Assembly (NCBI GenBank): GCA_024642725.1
Contig: JAHEAO010000010.1
Span: forward strand, 1-64,000
Origin: Paracoccaceae bacterium
Lineage (GTDB): Bacteria; Pseudomonadota; Alphaproteobacteria; Rhodobacterales; Rhodobacteraceae
Direction: 5' to 3'
Length of the DNA stretch: 64,000 nucleotides
This document shows positions 63,546-64,000 of this stretch, one piece after another. Every line of letters begins with the position of its first letter. Within the stretch, counting starts at the first letter, position 1. Under the pieces are notes generated by a model, which did no database searches, was not told where the DNA came from, and saw nothing but the letters and a program-made list of their open reading frames with translations. The position numbers and the translations under genes were made by a program.

Positions 63546-64000
63546 TCAGCGGCTCGGCGGCAGCAGCACCGTGTCGATCACGTGAATAACACCGTTGGAG
63601 GCTTCGATGTCTGCGCTGGTTACCGTGGCGTCGTTCACCTTAACGCCATCGCTGGTGGTGATGGTCACATCGGCACCGTTCAGCGTCGTGGCCGTCATGC
63701 CATCCGACAGGTCGCCGGACATCACTTTGCCCGCGACGACATGATAGGTCAGAACGGCCGTCAGCTTGTCCTTGTTTTCAGGCTTCAGCAGATCCTCGAC
63801 CGTGCCAGCCGGCAGCGCTGCAAATGCATCGTCGGTCGGAGCGAAGACGGTGAAGGGGCCATCGCCCTTCAGAGCATCCACCAAACCGGCGGCACCAAGT
63901 GCAGCGGCAAGAGTGGTGAACTGTCCGGCTGAAACGGCGGTGTCCACGATATCGGCGGCTTGGGCGCTTGCGAAAATGCCGGTCGAGGCAGCAACTGCGA
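63546..64000 (-). CDS. fasciclin domain-containing secreted protein (5' end beyond the window)
   Basis: [49 protein letters not shown]...[15 protein letters not shown]. The frame stays open to the window edge with a signal-peptide-like [21 protein letters not shown]. Confidence 0.93.
   Translation of the reverse strand, partial: AVAASTGIFASAQAADIVDTAVSAGQFTTLAAALGAAGLVDALKGDGPFTVFAPTDDAFAALPAGTVEDLLKPENKDKLTAVLTYHVVAGKVMSGDLSDGMTATTLNGADVTITTSDGVKVNDATVTSADIEASNGVIHVIDTVLLPPSR

Noticed and set aside
1-64000. CRISPR arrays, tRNA/rRNA genes, IS elements, prophage
   Set aside because: No regularly spaced direct repeats, no transposase/integrase or phage-like proteins, and no tRNA-like cloverleaf noticed by eye; a tRNAscan/ISfinder run would be needed for certainty.

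Overview
The window is about 64 kb of a GC-rich alphaproteobacterial chromosome, most likely Rhodobacteraceae/Rhodobacterales. That assignment rests on gene content and order, not on a search. The centrepiece is a nearly complete division/cell-wall (dcw) cluster at about 11.6-38.4 kb: mraZ-rsmH-ftsL-ftsI-murE-murF-mraY-(ACT protein)-murD-[DUF2235 and ArsR genes on the opposite strand]-ftsW-murG-murC-(APC permease, DUF2484 x2)-murB-ddl-ftsQ-ftsA-ftsZ-lpxC-bamD-recN. It is flanked by metabolic and housekeeping genes: pyc, FMN-dependent lactate dehydrogenase-like, uvrD, lysE/lrp, speB, multicopper oxidase, cytochrome c, FAD-linked oxidase, ClC channel, cobT/cobS, msrB, bolA, gatB, DMSP-lyase-like cupin, pepN, glcB and a fasciclin protein. 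The most interesting signals are noncoding. (1) A DUF1127 gene is followed by four tandem hairpins whose loops carry CCUCC-type anti-Shine-Dalgarno motifs, matching the CcaF1-CcsR1-4 sRNA organisation of Rhodobacter. (2) The long mraZ leader ends in a strong hairpin, resembling the UpsM sRNA. (3) Decamer-phased ATGGGA-like repeats lie just downstream of a putative promoter in that leader and look like MraZ boxes. (4) CTGCN3GCAG/TTGCN3GCAA palindromes lie upstream of pyc, the lactate dehydrogenase-like gene and the DUF1127 gene (PhaR-like). (5) A perfect DnaA box and two GANTC sites lie between ftsA and ftsZ. (6) A NYN-domain gene is interrupted by one in-frame TGA. I saw no tRNA, rRNA, CRISPR array or obvious mobile element.
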